Translations under genes and position numbers: made by a program
Notes under the pieces: model-generated
Seen by the model: the letters and a program-made list of their open reading frames with translations, nothing else
The model's database searches: none
What the model was told of the DNA's origin: nothing
Assembly: GCA_947652115.1 (NCBI GenBank)
Contig: OX393562.1
Coordinates: forward strand, 24,655,377 to 24,719,376
Source: Blastomussa wellsi
Lineage: Eukaryota; Cnidaria; Anthozoa; Scleractinia; Plerogyridae
DNA: 64,000 bases
Direction of reading: 5' to 3'
In this document: positions 55,494-64,000 of the stretch, piece after piece
How the letters are laid out: each line of letters begins with the position of its first letter
Numbering within the stretch: the first letter of the stretch is position 1

Positions 55494-55558
55494 GCCAACA
55501 AATGCTGTTGCCACAGTAAATAACACAACAGCAGATTTGTGAGTTTTAAGCTAAACTA
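55494..55558 (+). pseudogene. Duplicate of the CARF C-terminal coding end
   Basis: GCCAACAAATGCTGTTGCCA...AATAACACAACAGCA matches 53710-53768 of the last CARF exon, including the stop region and following AAACTAG. The frame encodes PTNAVATVNNTTADL and stops, compared with [16 protein letters not shown] in the main gene. No splice acceptor directly before it was recognised. It could be a relic of unequal exchange through the satellite, or an alternative 3' exon. Confidence 0.55.
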
Positions 55559-56134
55559 GTGTTCCTTGAATTTTGTCAAATAGGTTAAAATGTTATCCCA
55601 GATCTAGATTGCTACCCTAGTGCGCCGGGGAAAAAACATTTCTAGCGTGGAATTATTTCCGAGAGGTATAGAGTTCCATGCATTGGCATCATCTAGTGAA
55701 ACATGAGACATTGTAAACAATCTTTTGTAAATATCTTTCTAACATTTTTTTTAATTAGCCTGTGAACAGGCTCCGGGGGTGGCTCGATTTTTTAATATGT
55801 AAATTTTCAACATATTCCGTAACTAATTGCTTTATTTTAGTGTCCCCCATTAGGTTATAGCTAAAAAACACTGACACTAAATTAAATAAAGTTTTCATTC
55901 ATTTATTTTTTTCGAGACGCTGTCGATTAAACTAAAATGAAAATTGTATCATAACAGAGCATTGACTTTGAAACATGTAGAATACTGTAGTATTAAATTT
56001 TACAGTAACAGATTTTAAGTTTTTAATGTTTGAACACCATTTATTAATAGTTTGTCATTGCAATACAGCCATTTAAAAAAAACTATTGGGCTGAACCACT
56101 TCTGGGATTAAAACGGAAAGGCTTGAAAAATAAG
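55559..56134. other. Intergenic, no gene seen
   Basis: AT-rich with no ORF of note and no structured repeat recognised. Confidence 0.4.
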
Positions 56135-56262
56135 ATTTAAAATAATAAAGATGAAATGATCAGTTACAAAAGGGACAAGGACAAATTCTGAGTCCCCGAC
56201 AGGATTCGAACCTCGAACCGGTCGGGTGCTCTATAAACTATAAACTGAGCTACAAGAAGTAC
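56135..56262 (-). mobile_element. tRNA-derived SINE (minus copy of a head-to-head pair)
   Basis: The reverse complement shows the B box GGTTCGAATCC (56203-56213), then CTGTCGGGGACTCAGAATTT and a 3' body. The A-box side (GTAGCTCAGTTTATAG) is expanded or degenerate. Confidence 0.6.
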
Positions 56263-56399
56263 TCTTGATGAATTAAGGTCATTTACTAGGTTCATAATAA
56301 TATATGACACGCGTCCTGCATACTGCTTGAATCAGTAATGTTGAAACGACGTGTGTGACAAATATGATAGATAGTAAATTTTCAACTCGTTGAATAACC

Positions 56400-56545
56400 A
56401 AGAGTTCTCGGTTGGTAAGAGCGCCCGACCGGTATCTGGGAGGTCGTGGGTTCGAATCCTGTCGGGGACTCAGAATTTTTCTTTGATCCACGCTCGTGTG
56501 GGACTTATCACTTCATCTTTATCATTTATTCACCGAGCTCAATCT
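56400..56545 (+). mobile_element. tRNA-derived SINE (plus copy of a head-to-head pair)
   Basis: The A box TCTCGGTTGGTAAGAGCG (56406-56423) and a perfect B box GGTTCGAATCC (56449-56459) are spaced as in a tRNA. They are followed by GTCGGGGACTCAGAATTTTT and a body ending near TTATCATTTATTCACC. It overlaps the likely poly(A) region of the CDADC1-like gene. Confidence 0.65.
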
Positions 56546-56655
56546 ATATTCATCAAGATTTAAAATGATTTGTTCTATTTGGGGTACCCATGTCGAGACA
56601 GACAAGCGACCGCCTTCCTAACGATTGAATCAACAAAGTCACTGAGTTCCTTCCT

Positions 56656-57945
56656 TCATTCAATGAAGTCCACTTTTCGTTTCTTTGTAATTGTCTGTGA
56701 TTTGCCATCACTTAATATCATTTCAAAGCAAATGAAGACACCTTTCTGAACTCTCTCCAAGAACTTGTCATAACTCAGATTTCCAGCTGATGTCTTCGTT
56801 TCCAATTTTCCGTTTAATACGACGGTTCTGATTCCTTCCATCTCAAGTAGCGGGCAACATTCGTTGCATGGTGTCTTCGTTACAAACAAGATTCCTTCTG
56901 AAAGGTTCTTGGTGTTCCGCATAAGCAGGGCGTTTTGTTCGGCGTGAATTGCGTACGGATACTTCTTACTTTCAACTTCGTCATCATGAGAAGCTCTTGC
57001 AAACTCACCATATAGCGCCTTTGTAGGGAACCCATTCCAACCAAGTGCGACGATTTCCAACTCTTTGTTAGTGATGACCGCCCCCACTCCAGTTTTCGGA
57101 TCGTCTGACCGCTCAGCTAAGAATTTTGATATGGTTATGAAGAATGACGCTTGTCGGCTCTTCTCAAAATCTCTTTCTGGGTCAAACTCGATGATTCCAC
57201 GCGGATAAATGGCTTGAAATGTGTATCCTTTTTTCTTGTCGATTAAAACTCGAGCCATCCACTCCATGATGCCAATAAAATCTCTTCTAACCTGGCTTTT
57301 CATGTTGTCATCGAAGGCTGGCCATGGAAGGTCATCTTTGGCTTTCTTCATCCATTCTTCGTTCCAGTAGGTTCCCAGTAAGTCTTTCTTTATTTCTTCT
57401 CTGGTCTCTTTTGGTGTCTCTCGTTTTTTCTCGGCCATTTGAATCACATCGGTTCCAACTACGGGGACAAAGATTGACTGTCCTATCGCACTCGTCTTGA
57501 ACAGGTTGTCAACACGTGCCGTTTCATCTTTAAATCCCTCCACAGCTTCGTATTCGGGCTCGATTGGTAGGTAAAAGACCCGCTTGATTTTACACTGAAC
57601 AAGAAGCTTTGTACAAAAAGAGCAGGGCTTTCGTGACACGTAAATGTAACAATCTTTGGCCACATCGTAGTGTTTCATCAACAAGCGAGCTATTCCATGT
57701 ACACCATTACGACTGCAGTCGACAGCATGAAGCATGTCATTGGGTAGCACAAGCACGACTCCGACTTTCCTGTAAGGATGGATCTCTTTCGCCTCGTAGA
57801 CGTCATCTCGCATAGGGAACTGCTCCATCGAAAGAGAAAGAACCATACACAGATCGCCTTTAGATATTCTGGAGTCACGGTCTGTGTACATCGGTTTTGA
57901 AGACATTGATGCGCTAGTAGCAGCAGGAGTGTTTTCAGCGGCCAT
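56656..57945 (-). CDS. CDADC1: CDADC1-like cytidine/dCMP deaminase, intronless
   Basis: One uninterrupted 429-aa ORF starts at ATG 57945 (MAAENTPAATSASMSSKPMY). The frame stays open further upstream into a MITE, so that part is not counted. Two deaminase units are visible. The N-terminal one has HAVDCSRNGVHG and SRKPCSFCTKLL; the catalytic Glu of HAE is replaced (HAV), so it is probably non-catalytic. The C-terminal one has VGAVITNKELEIVALGWNGF, IHAEQNALLM and TPCNECCPLLEM. It keeps the His/Cys/Cys zinc ligands and the proton-shuttling Glu and should be active on a cytosine-containing substrate, dCMP/dCTP being the likely guess. Vertebrate CDADC1 is about 514 aa with many introns. The absence of introns suggests a retrocopy that kept its frame. 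AATAAA occurs ~125 bp after the stop. Confidence 0.85.
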   Translation of the reverse strand: MAAENTPAATSASMSSKPMYTDRDSRISKGDLCMVLSLSMEQFPMRDDVYEAKEIHPYRKVGVVLVLPNDMLHAVDCSRNGVHGIARLLMKHYDVAKDCYIYVSRKPCSFCTKLLVQCKIKRVFYLPIEPEYEAVEGFKDETARVDNLFKTSAIGQSIFVPVVGTDVIQMAEKKRETPKETREEIKKDLLGTYWNEEWMKKAKDDLPWPAFDDNMKSQVRRDFIGIMEWMARVLIDKKKGYTFQAIYPRGIIEFDPERDFEKSRQASFFITISKFLAERSDDPKTGVGAVITNKELEIVALGWNGFPTKALYGEFARASHDDEVESKKYPYAIHAEQNALLMRNTKNLSEGILFVTKTPCNECCPLLEMEGIRTVVLNGKLETKTSAGNLSYDKFLERVQKGVFICFEMILSDGKSQTITKKRKVDFIE

Positions 57946-58018
57946 CTTGCTCGTCTTTTCAAAGCGTGCTAAATGGCTTCGGTCAACGTAAGCGTCTATT
58001 AAAAAATCAATTATTTTA

Positions 58019-58201
58019 TAGACCCTATGCATAAATGGCTGCCACTTTAAAATTCTTTTGTATTCATTTAAATTAGCCTTACTAACCTCGGTTTTGAGTT
58101 GGTAATTCAAAATAATTTTTACTTTTAAACGAGGTTAGTGAGGCTAATTTGAATACATACAAAATAATTTTAAGTTGGCAGCCATTTATGCATAGGGTCT
58201 A
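58019..58201. repeat. 183-bp palindromic MITE (TAGACCCTATG family)
   Basis: TAGACCCTATGCATAAATGG...ACTAACCTCG and its inverse form ~72-bp arms around a ~40-bp loop. It lies 74 bp upstream of the CDADC1-like start codon, in the promoter region. The tip is shared with 40885-41555. Confidence 0.8.
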
Positions 58202-58392
58202 ACCTAAACAAAAAAAGTGAAAGGTTCATTGTTGTCTGGACAAATATTAAAATACCTAAAACAGAGATTTCGTGACAAAAAGTGGGAGGACCCATCCCTT
58301 TTATAGCGCGTCTTCGTGTTCGATAGACAATTTCGAAAGAGAAACTCGGCGAACTTCCTGTTCCTGGAGTCCAATTCGGTCTGTGCTCCATT

Positions 58393-60120
58393 ATGGATCC
58401 ACAAACTCCGTCACTTGGCAGTTTCCAAGTGATCACGGAAGAAGAGGCTCACAGCATTAGATTCATGAATCTGGCTAAGAAATCGTCTGCTCTTGATCCG
58501 ATACCCACACCTCTGTTAGTCAAATGCATTGATGTCCTTCTACCAGTGATAACTGAAATGACAAACATTTCATCATAGAGAGAAGTCTTAGTTCTGCCAA
58601 CTTGGTCTCGACACTGTTTTCAAGTACTACAGGCCTGTAAGTAATCTTTCCTTCATTTCAAAAGTAACTGAAAGAGCTGTGTTTATTCAAATTGACAGTT
58701 ATATGAAAAAGCACGATCTTTACCCGCCGCTACAATCTGCCTACAGAAAGAACCATAGTACAGAAACGCCGGGCACTTTTGAAAGTTACTATCGATGTTC
58801 TGATGAAAATGAATTCTCAGCATGCTGTTCTACTTGTCTTATTAGACTTAAGCGCAACCTTCGATACAGTTGATCACTGATTAGACTTCAAACTTCATTT
58901 GGAATTTCTGGAACACCATTAGATTGGTTCACCTCTTACTTGATGGCCAGAAGACAACGTGTCTCTATTCCCGGCGCCGTCTCTGACAGTCTCTCTCTTG
59001 ATTGGGGTGTTCCACAAGGATCCTGTCTCTGTCCCCTATTATATATTATCTACTCTTAAAAACTATTCCACATCATTGAACGACATCTTCAAGATTCTCA
59101 CTGCTATGCCTATGATTCACAATTATATCTCTCCTTCAGACCTGACGAGTTGTTTAGCCAACAAGACGCTATAATTGCCATGCAAAATTGTATAAAGGAC
59201 ATACGCTTATGGAAGGAACACGACAAACTCCTTCTCAATGATGAAAAAACGGAATTTCTTATCATAGGAACCCGACAACAATTATCTAAAGTTAATATTT
59301 CTTCGATTACCGTGGGCAACGCTGATGTAGTGAGATCGTCAGTTGTGAAGAATCTCGGTGTTTCTATTGATGACAAGCTGTCGATGAACTCACACATAAA
59401 CACAATTTGTAATACATCATTCTATTATCTTCATAACATTAAGCGAATAAGAAAACATTTATCGCGTACGTCCACAGAGACCTTAATTCATGCGTTTGTG
59501 TCAAGCCGATTAGATTACTGCAACAGCTTACTCTATGGATTGCCACAGGCACAAATTGATAAGATACAAAGAGTTCAGAATGCAGCTGCAAGACTAATTT
59601 TCAAGCAACCGAAGTTCAGCCATATCACACCAGTCTTTTATCAGCTTCACTGAATTCAAAATTCACGGCATGGCACCTGATTACATCTGTAAATTGATCA
59701 GTCGAAAATTATCAACTAGATATTTGCTCAGATCCAGCCAAAGAATTATGCTTGAGATTCCTAGTGGCAAGATCCTCTCAACACTTGGAGGAAGAGCATT
59801 TTGTTATGCAGCCCCGAAGCTCTGGAACAATCTGCCCAGTAAAATATCTAGTCTTGACTCACTCTCAAGTTTTAAGTGCCACCTCAAAACATATCTTTTT
59901 AAACAAGCTTTTAATTTGTAAATCTTATATATTTTAATTCGTCAAATATTTATTGTTTACTTTGTAATTATAATTATATTATTTACTCATTTATTTATTT
60001 TCAATCTTAACTGCTTGTAAATTTCATTTATTTTTAATCATTTTTATCAAATTGCAAAGCGCATTTGATCATGTTCGGCATGAAAAATGCGCTATATGAG
60101 TTCCAATTAATTAAATTAAT
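58393..60120 (+). pseudogene. Decayed CR1/L2-type LINE ORF2 with 3' end
   Basis: Frames on the plus strand read KKSSALDPIPTPLLVKCIDV, then YRPVSNLSFISKVTERAV, SAYRKNHSTETP, VLLDLSATFDTVDH (RT catalytic block A), and later NDEKTEFLIIGTRQQLSK, SSRLDYCNSLLYGLPQAQID, NAAARLIF and LWNNLPSKI. Frameshifts and stops occur throughout, and the YxDD segment is not readable. The 3' UTR carries an imperfect AAAGCGC...GCGCTATATGAG hairpin and an (AATT)n tail near 60105, typical of L2/CR1 ends. The copy is inactive. Confidence 0.8.
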
Positions 60121-60903
60121 TAAAATCGGACGACGAGTATGATTACAGACAGAATTGGACGACAGGATGTCCTGTTATCAATTATAACCATTACAATTTC
60201 CGAAAAACAAAATGTTTTCCTTGCAAAAAGCTTTTAATAGCAATTATTAAAATATGATAATTACAATTTCCGAAAAATATTCAGAGATCGATTAGCTTGA
60301 GTCATTTTGGAAAAGCCCAAACTGTGAAGGGTAAGTTTTTGTTGCTATAGTGATTGTAATCAATGTGGTGATTGGTGGGTTTAGCTGATAGGAATTAAAA
60401 TGATATGCTTATGTAACTGTCTGATTACAGGTGCCTGATTACAGCCAACTGTCCGATAACACTGTCCGATTACAACTTTGCAGATTAATTAATGAAAAAT
60501 ACAGCAGTTTATGCACCAATCAGTTGTGAGGAAATTATTATTATTATTATTATTATGGCCGCCTGTGTACGGCAAAATATACTGCGAGGATTAATTTCAC
60601 TTGTTTCCAGTTATTAAGACACCTCTTCGCGAATGGTAGATTTTGACAAAATGTAGCATAGAAACACGGCGTTTTAAATGCTAACTGGAGTCTGAAAACC
60701 GGCGACTTGCAGTGAATCACAACTGGCACGAGAATCAGTGCGAACGAAAAACGGCCGTGAACTATAACTTGATTCTGTAAATAAAGAAAATGAATGCTCG
60801 CTTTTTGGAGAACTTGAAGTCCGTTAATTCCACTGCTAATATTTCCTTTACAAAGGTTGGTGAGCAACTACATCGATTTTTTTTTGAGCAAAACTCGTCT
60901 CGC
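60121..60903. other. Repeat-like sequence, no gene
   Basis: ATCGGACGACGAGTATGATTACAG at the left edge and GATTACAGCCAACTGTCCGATAAC... near 60440-60475 resemble degenerate inverted ends of an old element. A (TTA)n run is at 60536-60556. No supported coding sequence. Confidence 0.35.
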
Positions 60904-61049
60904 CGTATACCCTGGGTGCCAGAGGCTTTCCATGCGCGGTTTCCGGTTTCGGTCTTTGTCTTTGTTTTGATCTCTCGCGGCTAGCGCGGCCTTCGGCTGC
61001 CGAAGCGAAGTTCCCCCGTGCCGCGAGAAAACCTCTGGTACCCAGGGTA
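60904..61049. repeat. 146-bp inverted-repeat MITE
   Basis: GTATACCCTGGGTGCCAGAG (60904-) pairs with CTCTGGTACCCAGGGTAC (ending 61049). The GC-rich centre includes GCGGCCTTCGGCTGCCGAAG. No ORF. Confidence 0.65.
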
Positions 61050-61229
61050 CTCGCCGTACGATTTTTTCATCAATTGCCGCGAAAATTCCCGGCCCGCTCC
61101 CGGAACATATTAGATTGCAGGATTTGTTGAATTCCGCCCGCTCACGCACTGAGAAAAAAGTAAAACGTCTTAGAGCAGTTATGATAAAAAGACATTTCCA
61201 TTAAACACGGTGGGAAATAGCAAGTGGGC

Positions 61230-61293
61230 ACTGCAGTAGGCTCGATTACGACCGGACTCGAGAGAGCGGCGTAAATCGAGCCTAGCACTGCAG
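61230..61293. repeat. Small hairpin
   Basis: CTGCAGTAGGCTCGATT and AAATCGAGCCTAGCACTGCAG pair around a ~22-bp loop. It is an isolated structure of unknown nature. Confidence 0.45.
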
Positions 61294-61501
61294 AGGTTGG
61301 CCGCTGATAAGAGGTTTGCTAGAAATAAGCGCAGAGCTTTTTCGAAACATTACGTTATTTCCGTGCAACAACTGGTGGCAAGGGATCAAAGAATGAAATG
61401 AAAACGGCAAGTTTGAGCTCTTATCCGGTCAAGAGTTTGTTTAAGTTAAAAACAAAGCCAAACTTTGTAAATTTCAATGTTGCTGGATATTATTGGTCGA
61501 G

Positions 61502-61612
61502 GTCACACTGGAGAAAGTTAACTATGGTAAACTTGAGTTTACCATGGTTAACGGCACCGCAAGTGTGACCCCCAATTTTCAGTTTACCATGGTAAACCTA
61601 ACTCCGGTAAGT
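61502..61612. repeat. TTTACCATGGTAAA repeat, possible Harbinger end
   Basis: GTCACACTGGAGAAAGTTAA and the inverse AAGTGTGACC frame several copies of TTTACCATGGTAAA/GTTAACTATGGTAAAC. It lies ~220 bp upstream of the Harbinger Myb-like gene and could be the left terminal region of that transposon. The right terminus is outside the window. Confidence 0.35.
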
Positions 61613-61827
61613 TGCCCTGACAACAGCGGCAAGAACAACCCCAGATAATAATCTAGTTACCAAAAAAAAAAGGTGGGTACATCTCTTGTCTATCTAAACC
61701 ATGCTTATTTTGTTGACAGTTTGTCATCTTTTTGGAGAAACGCAGTAATTACAATACATTTGTGGATTCATATTTTATTAACATGAAATTTATTTTCCCG
61801 CTCATTCGCGCCTGTGTTTGAGCGAAG

Positions 61828-63282
61828 ATGGATTTCAACAGCGCTAATTCTTCGTCCTTCACAAGTTTTAGGTAAGTGCGGGTCTACTTTATCAAAATAT
61901 AAGAAGCAAAAATTGATACCCTATGACGAAGTGACCTAAAGATGCGCTCCTAAAAGATCAAAGATAAATCCATTTCGTAAATGTAGTCTGTAGCAAATAA
62001 ATAGTAAAAAGCCCGCCAAAAACATTTATGAACGTCTAGGAAGGGAAATAGAGGGAAAATGGACATGTGAATTACTTTAATGCAAGCTACGCAAATCTTA
62101 TTGTAGAATATTACATTTTAATGATTTGTTTTTTGGCTCTGTTTTCGTAGAACGTCAGCACCTCGTGCCCTGAGCAGTTCCTTTCCATTTGTTATCCCTC
62201 CACCTGATGATTCGCCGATCCCATCTCCACAAGGCCCAGTGCTTTTTGATATGTATCGGGATACAATCCCTGGGAGGTTTTACTACCAAGAATTGCTTGG
62301 CGGTGCGAACCAACAGGCTTTTTCATCCCAAGCAAGCTCAGGCGCTGAGACGCCAGGTCAAACAGAGTTGTCACGCAAAACTACAACATCCACGCACCAA
62401 AGCAGAAGAACACGTTGGAGTGAGGGAGAAGTGAAAATCCTGATTGCAGTGTACCGCCAGGAATACGAGCGCAAAGATCGCGGAAGAAGCCAAGATGTTA
62501 TGTGGGAGAAAATCGCAGAGCGCGTGAACAGTGAAAGCACTGAAATGAATTCCTTTGCAGGGAAGAAGGATGCAAAGCAATGTCGTGACAAAATTACAAA
62601 CCTTAATAAGAAGTATAAAAACGTTAAAGACAAAAGTAAGGCTACCGGGGAAGGAAGCGAAGAAATCAAAGGATTCCCGGAGTTTGCGGATTTAGACGAG
62701 ATATGGGGTACTCGGGACATAGTGACAAACAAGTACGTAGTAGAGGCGGGCACCAACGACCAACCTACTAATGCAGATGACACCAGTACCATCTCGAGTG
62801 AACTGTACTCGCAAAGTCCGTCAAGTAACCGAAGTCTACAGACCAGTCATAGTGATGACGACGACTCAATCTTCGACGCGCCCCTTTCTGCTTGCGTAAC
62901 CAGTCAGAATCGCAAGCGGGCCCTAGATGAAGAGGCCGCAACCAGTCCCCCACAAACAACACCTAGCACAGCAAAGCGTCCTCGCAATTCGTTATCTAGT
63001 AAGGCGTCATCGTCCAAATCACCTTCCCCGCCACCAGCAACACCATCAAAAGGCAAAAAAGGAAAGAAACCCAAACAACGCAAACACGCCGCTGATGAGG
63101 AAGAAGACGCCTACTTGGAATTTTTAAAAGTGCAGACTGAGAATGCTAAGAGGAGAGAAGAAGAACGAGACCAGCTATTCTCATATTTGAGGAAATCAGA
63201 TGAGCAGACTCACAATTTAATGATTAGTGCAATAAGAGAATTAGGCGAGGTCCTCAAGGCGGGAAATTCCTCCAAAACCTGA
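61828..63282 (+). CDS. Myb/SANT-like DNA-binding protein of a PIF/Harbinger transposon
   Basis: Exon 1 is 61828-61871 (MDFNSANSSSFTSF), donor AG|GTAAGT. Exon 2 is 62151-63282 after TTTTCGTAG. The junction restores an Arg codon and gives 391 aa. Residues ~75-175 hold RRTRWSEGEVKILIAVYRQE, AKQCRDKITNLNKKYKNVKD and FPEFADLDEIWGTRD, the trihelix Myb/SANT-like domain (Myb_DNA-bind_4). A Ser/Asp-rich linker, basic KGKKGKKPKQRKHA (probable nuclear signal) and a C-terminal coiled coil (ENAKRREEERDQLFSYLRKS) follow. Harbinger elements encode such a Myb-like partner, which carries the transposase into the nucleus and helps bind DNA. The convergent DDE transposase gene starts 322 bp downstream. The intact frame suggests a recently active element or a domesticated pair. 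Confidence 0.85.
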
Positions 63283-63603
63283 CCTGGCTTTTTCATTTTT
63301 TGACTGAATTGACTGCAGTTTAAATGCCAACTGCAGCTATGATATTTTACCGGAATCGAATTTGAACTGGACAGTGGTGTTAGTATTTTTACTGTTAAGC
63401 GTTAAATCTATTTTACATCTAATTTTTTAAAACGTTTGGGCATATACGCATGTATCAAAGAAACTTATGTGCCTGCCAAGTCGCAGGAGAACTGATATAA
63501 TCTGAATATATATATATATAACGTTATGTTTTAGTGGAGCTATAATCTACTCCGATATCTTACTGGAAATAAATATGTTCTATACTGATAGTTCGCATGT
63601 TAT

Positions 63604-64000
63604 TCAATGGTTAGCTAAAAACTCCGTAAGGGCTTGGCGAACCAGTCTTCCTTGTGCATTGGGGGGATGAGCAACACCATCGTCATCGTCATCGTCATCA
63701 TCATCGCTGTCGACATCATCATCGAATTCATCAGATCTTAACGCACAAATGTTATGTAAGATGCAGCAAGCTAGTATAGTATGCGGGACTTTCCTTGTAC
63801 TTTCCTCAAGGACCTTCAGTAGGCACCTCCATCTGCACTTTAGTTTTCCAAAAGCTCGTTCTACCACTACACGGCTCTTATTCATCGCTTTATTAAATCG
63901 AGACTGATCACGTGTCATGGTAGCAGATTGAGGGTATGGGCCAATGAGCCAGGGCAATAGTGGATAAGCTGAATCACCAAGAATCAGGGGTCTTACTGGA
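63604..64000 (-). CDS. HARBI1-like PIF/Harbinger transposase, C-terminal part
   Basis: The minus-strand frame is open to the window edge, so the N-terminal part lies outside. It reads PLILGDSAYPLLPWLIGPYP, with the Asp of the DDE triad, then FNKAMNKSRVVVERAFGKLK with the catalytic Glu, then CRWRCLLK and ILHNICALRSDEF. This is the DDE_Tnp_4 nuclease domain. An Asp-rich stretch (DDDVDSDDDDDDDDDG) and QALTEFLANH close the protein. No frameshift is seen. With the convergent Myb-like gene it makes the standard two-gene Harbinger set. Confidence 0.9.
   Translation of the reverse strand, partial: PVRPLILGDSAYPLLPWLIGPYPQSATMTRDQSRFNKAMNKSRVVVERAFGKLKCRWRCLLKVLEESTRKVPHTILACCILHNICALRSDEFDDDVDSDDDDDDDDDGVAHPPNAQGRLVRQALTEFLANH

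Noticed and set aside
57946..58110. Upstream extension of the CDADC1-like ORF to 484 aa
   Set aside because: The extra 55 residues read into a palindromic MITE; the ATG at 57945 (MAAENTP...) is the reasonable start.

Overview
The window looks like nuclear DNA of a metazoan, most probably a cnidarian and perhaps a stony coral. Its genes are intron-rich animal genes with GT-AG introns (CARF, METTL27 and CDADC1 types). The space between them is AT-rich and packed with small inverted-repeat elements, tRNA-derived SINEs, 5'-truncated non-LTR retrotransposons, Penelope-like elements, hAT, PIF/Harbinger and Mutator-like remnants. The species cannot be fixed from sequence alone.

Layout. 1-3.2 kb: two TTAA-flanked MITEs sit side by side upstream of the last two exons of a METTL27-like methyltransferase. 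3.2-6.6 kb: a broken Gypsy element, plus two copies of a 'CATATTCACGATAGCC' inverted-repeat element, one of which carries a nested TTAA insertion. 6.9-13.4 kb (minus): a six-exon gene for a KamA-type (lysine 2,3-aminomutase-like) radical SAM/PLP enzyme with a mitochondrial-looking N-terminus; a hAT remnant and a 155-bp retroposon lie in its introns. 13.5-19.8 kb: a 1.8-2.0 kb direct duplication carrying a LINE ORF1 with coiled coil and SGNH-esterase motifs. Between the two copies are a small Cys-rich gene, a damaged relative of it and a LINE tail. 19.8-38.7 kb: gene-poor, with a 5'-truncated Penelope-like element (RT plus GIY-YIG) at 23.4-25.5 kb. 38.7-39.9 kb: an element with 285-bp terminal inverted repeats, TA target duplication and an intact HTH protein. 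A 200-bp assembly gap in a 48-bp minisatellite follows. 43.0-53.8 kb (plus): a complete eight-exon CARF gene (959 aa) with MITEs, SINEs, a LINE tail and a Mutator-like element in its introns. 54.3-55.6 kb: a degenerate ~190-bp satellite, followed by a second copy of the CARF C-terminal coding end. 56.7-57.9 kb (minus): an intronless CDADC1-like deaminase gene. 58.4-60.1 kb: a decayed CR1/L2-type LINE. 61.8-64.0 kb: a PIF/Harbinger gene pair, Myb/SANT-like protein and DDE transposase, running off the right edge.

The host genes do not form a pathway; they are independent loci (a transcription factor, a deaminase, a radical SAM enzyme, a methyltransferase). The most unusual signals are the compact ~154-bp retroposons and three further repeats that carry hammerhead-ribozyme-like cores, one inserted as a head-to-head composite with a 14-bp target duplication; the KamA-like animal gene; the long-TIR HTH element; and the duplicated CARF 3' end. 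All coordinates come from reading the sequence by eye. No database search or folding was run.
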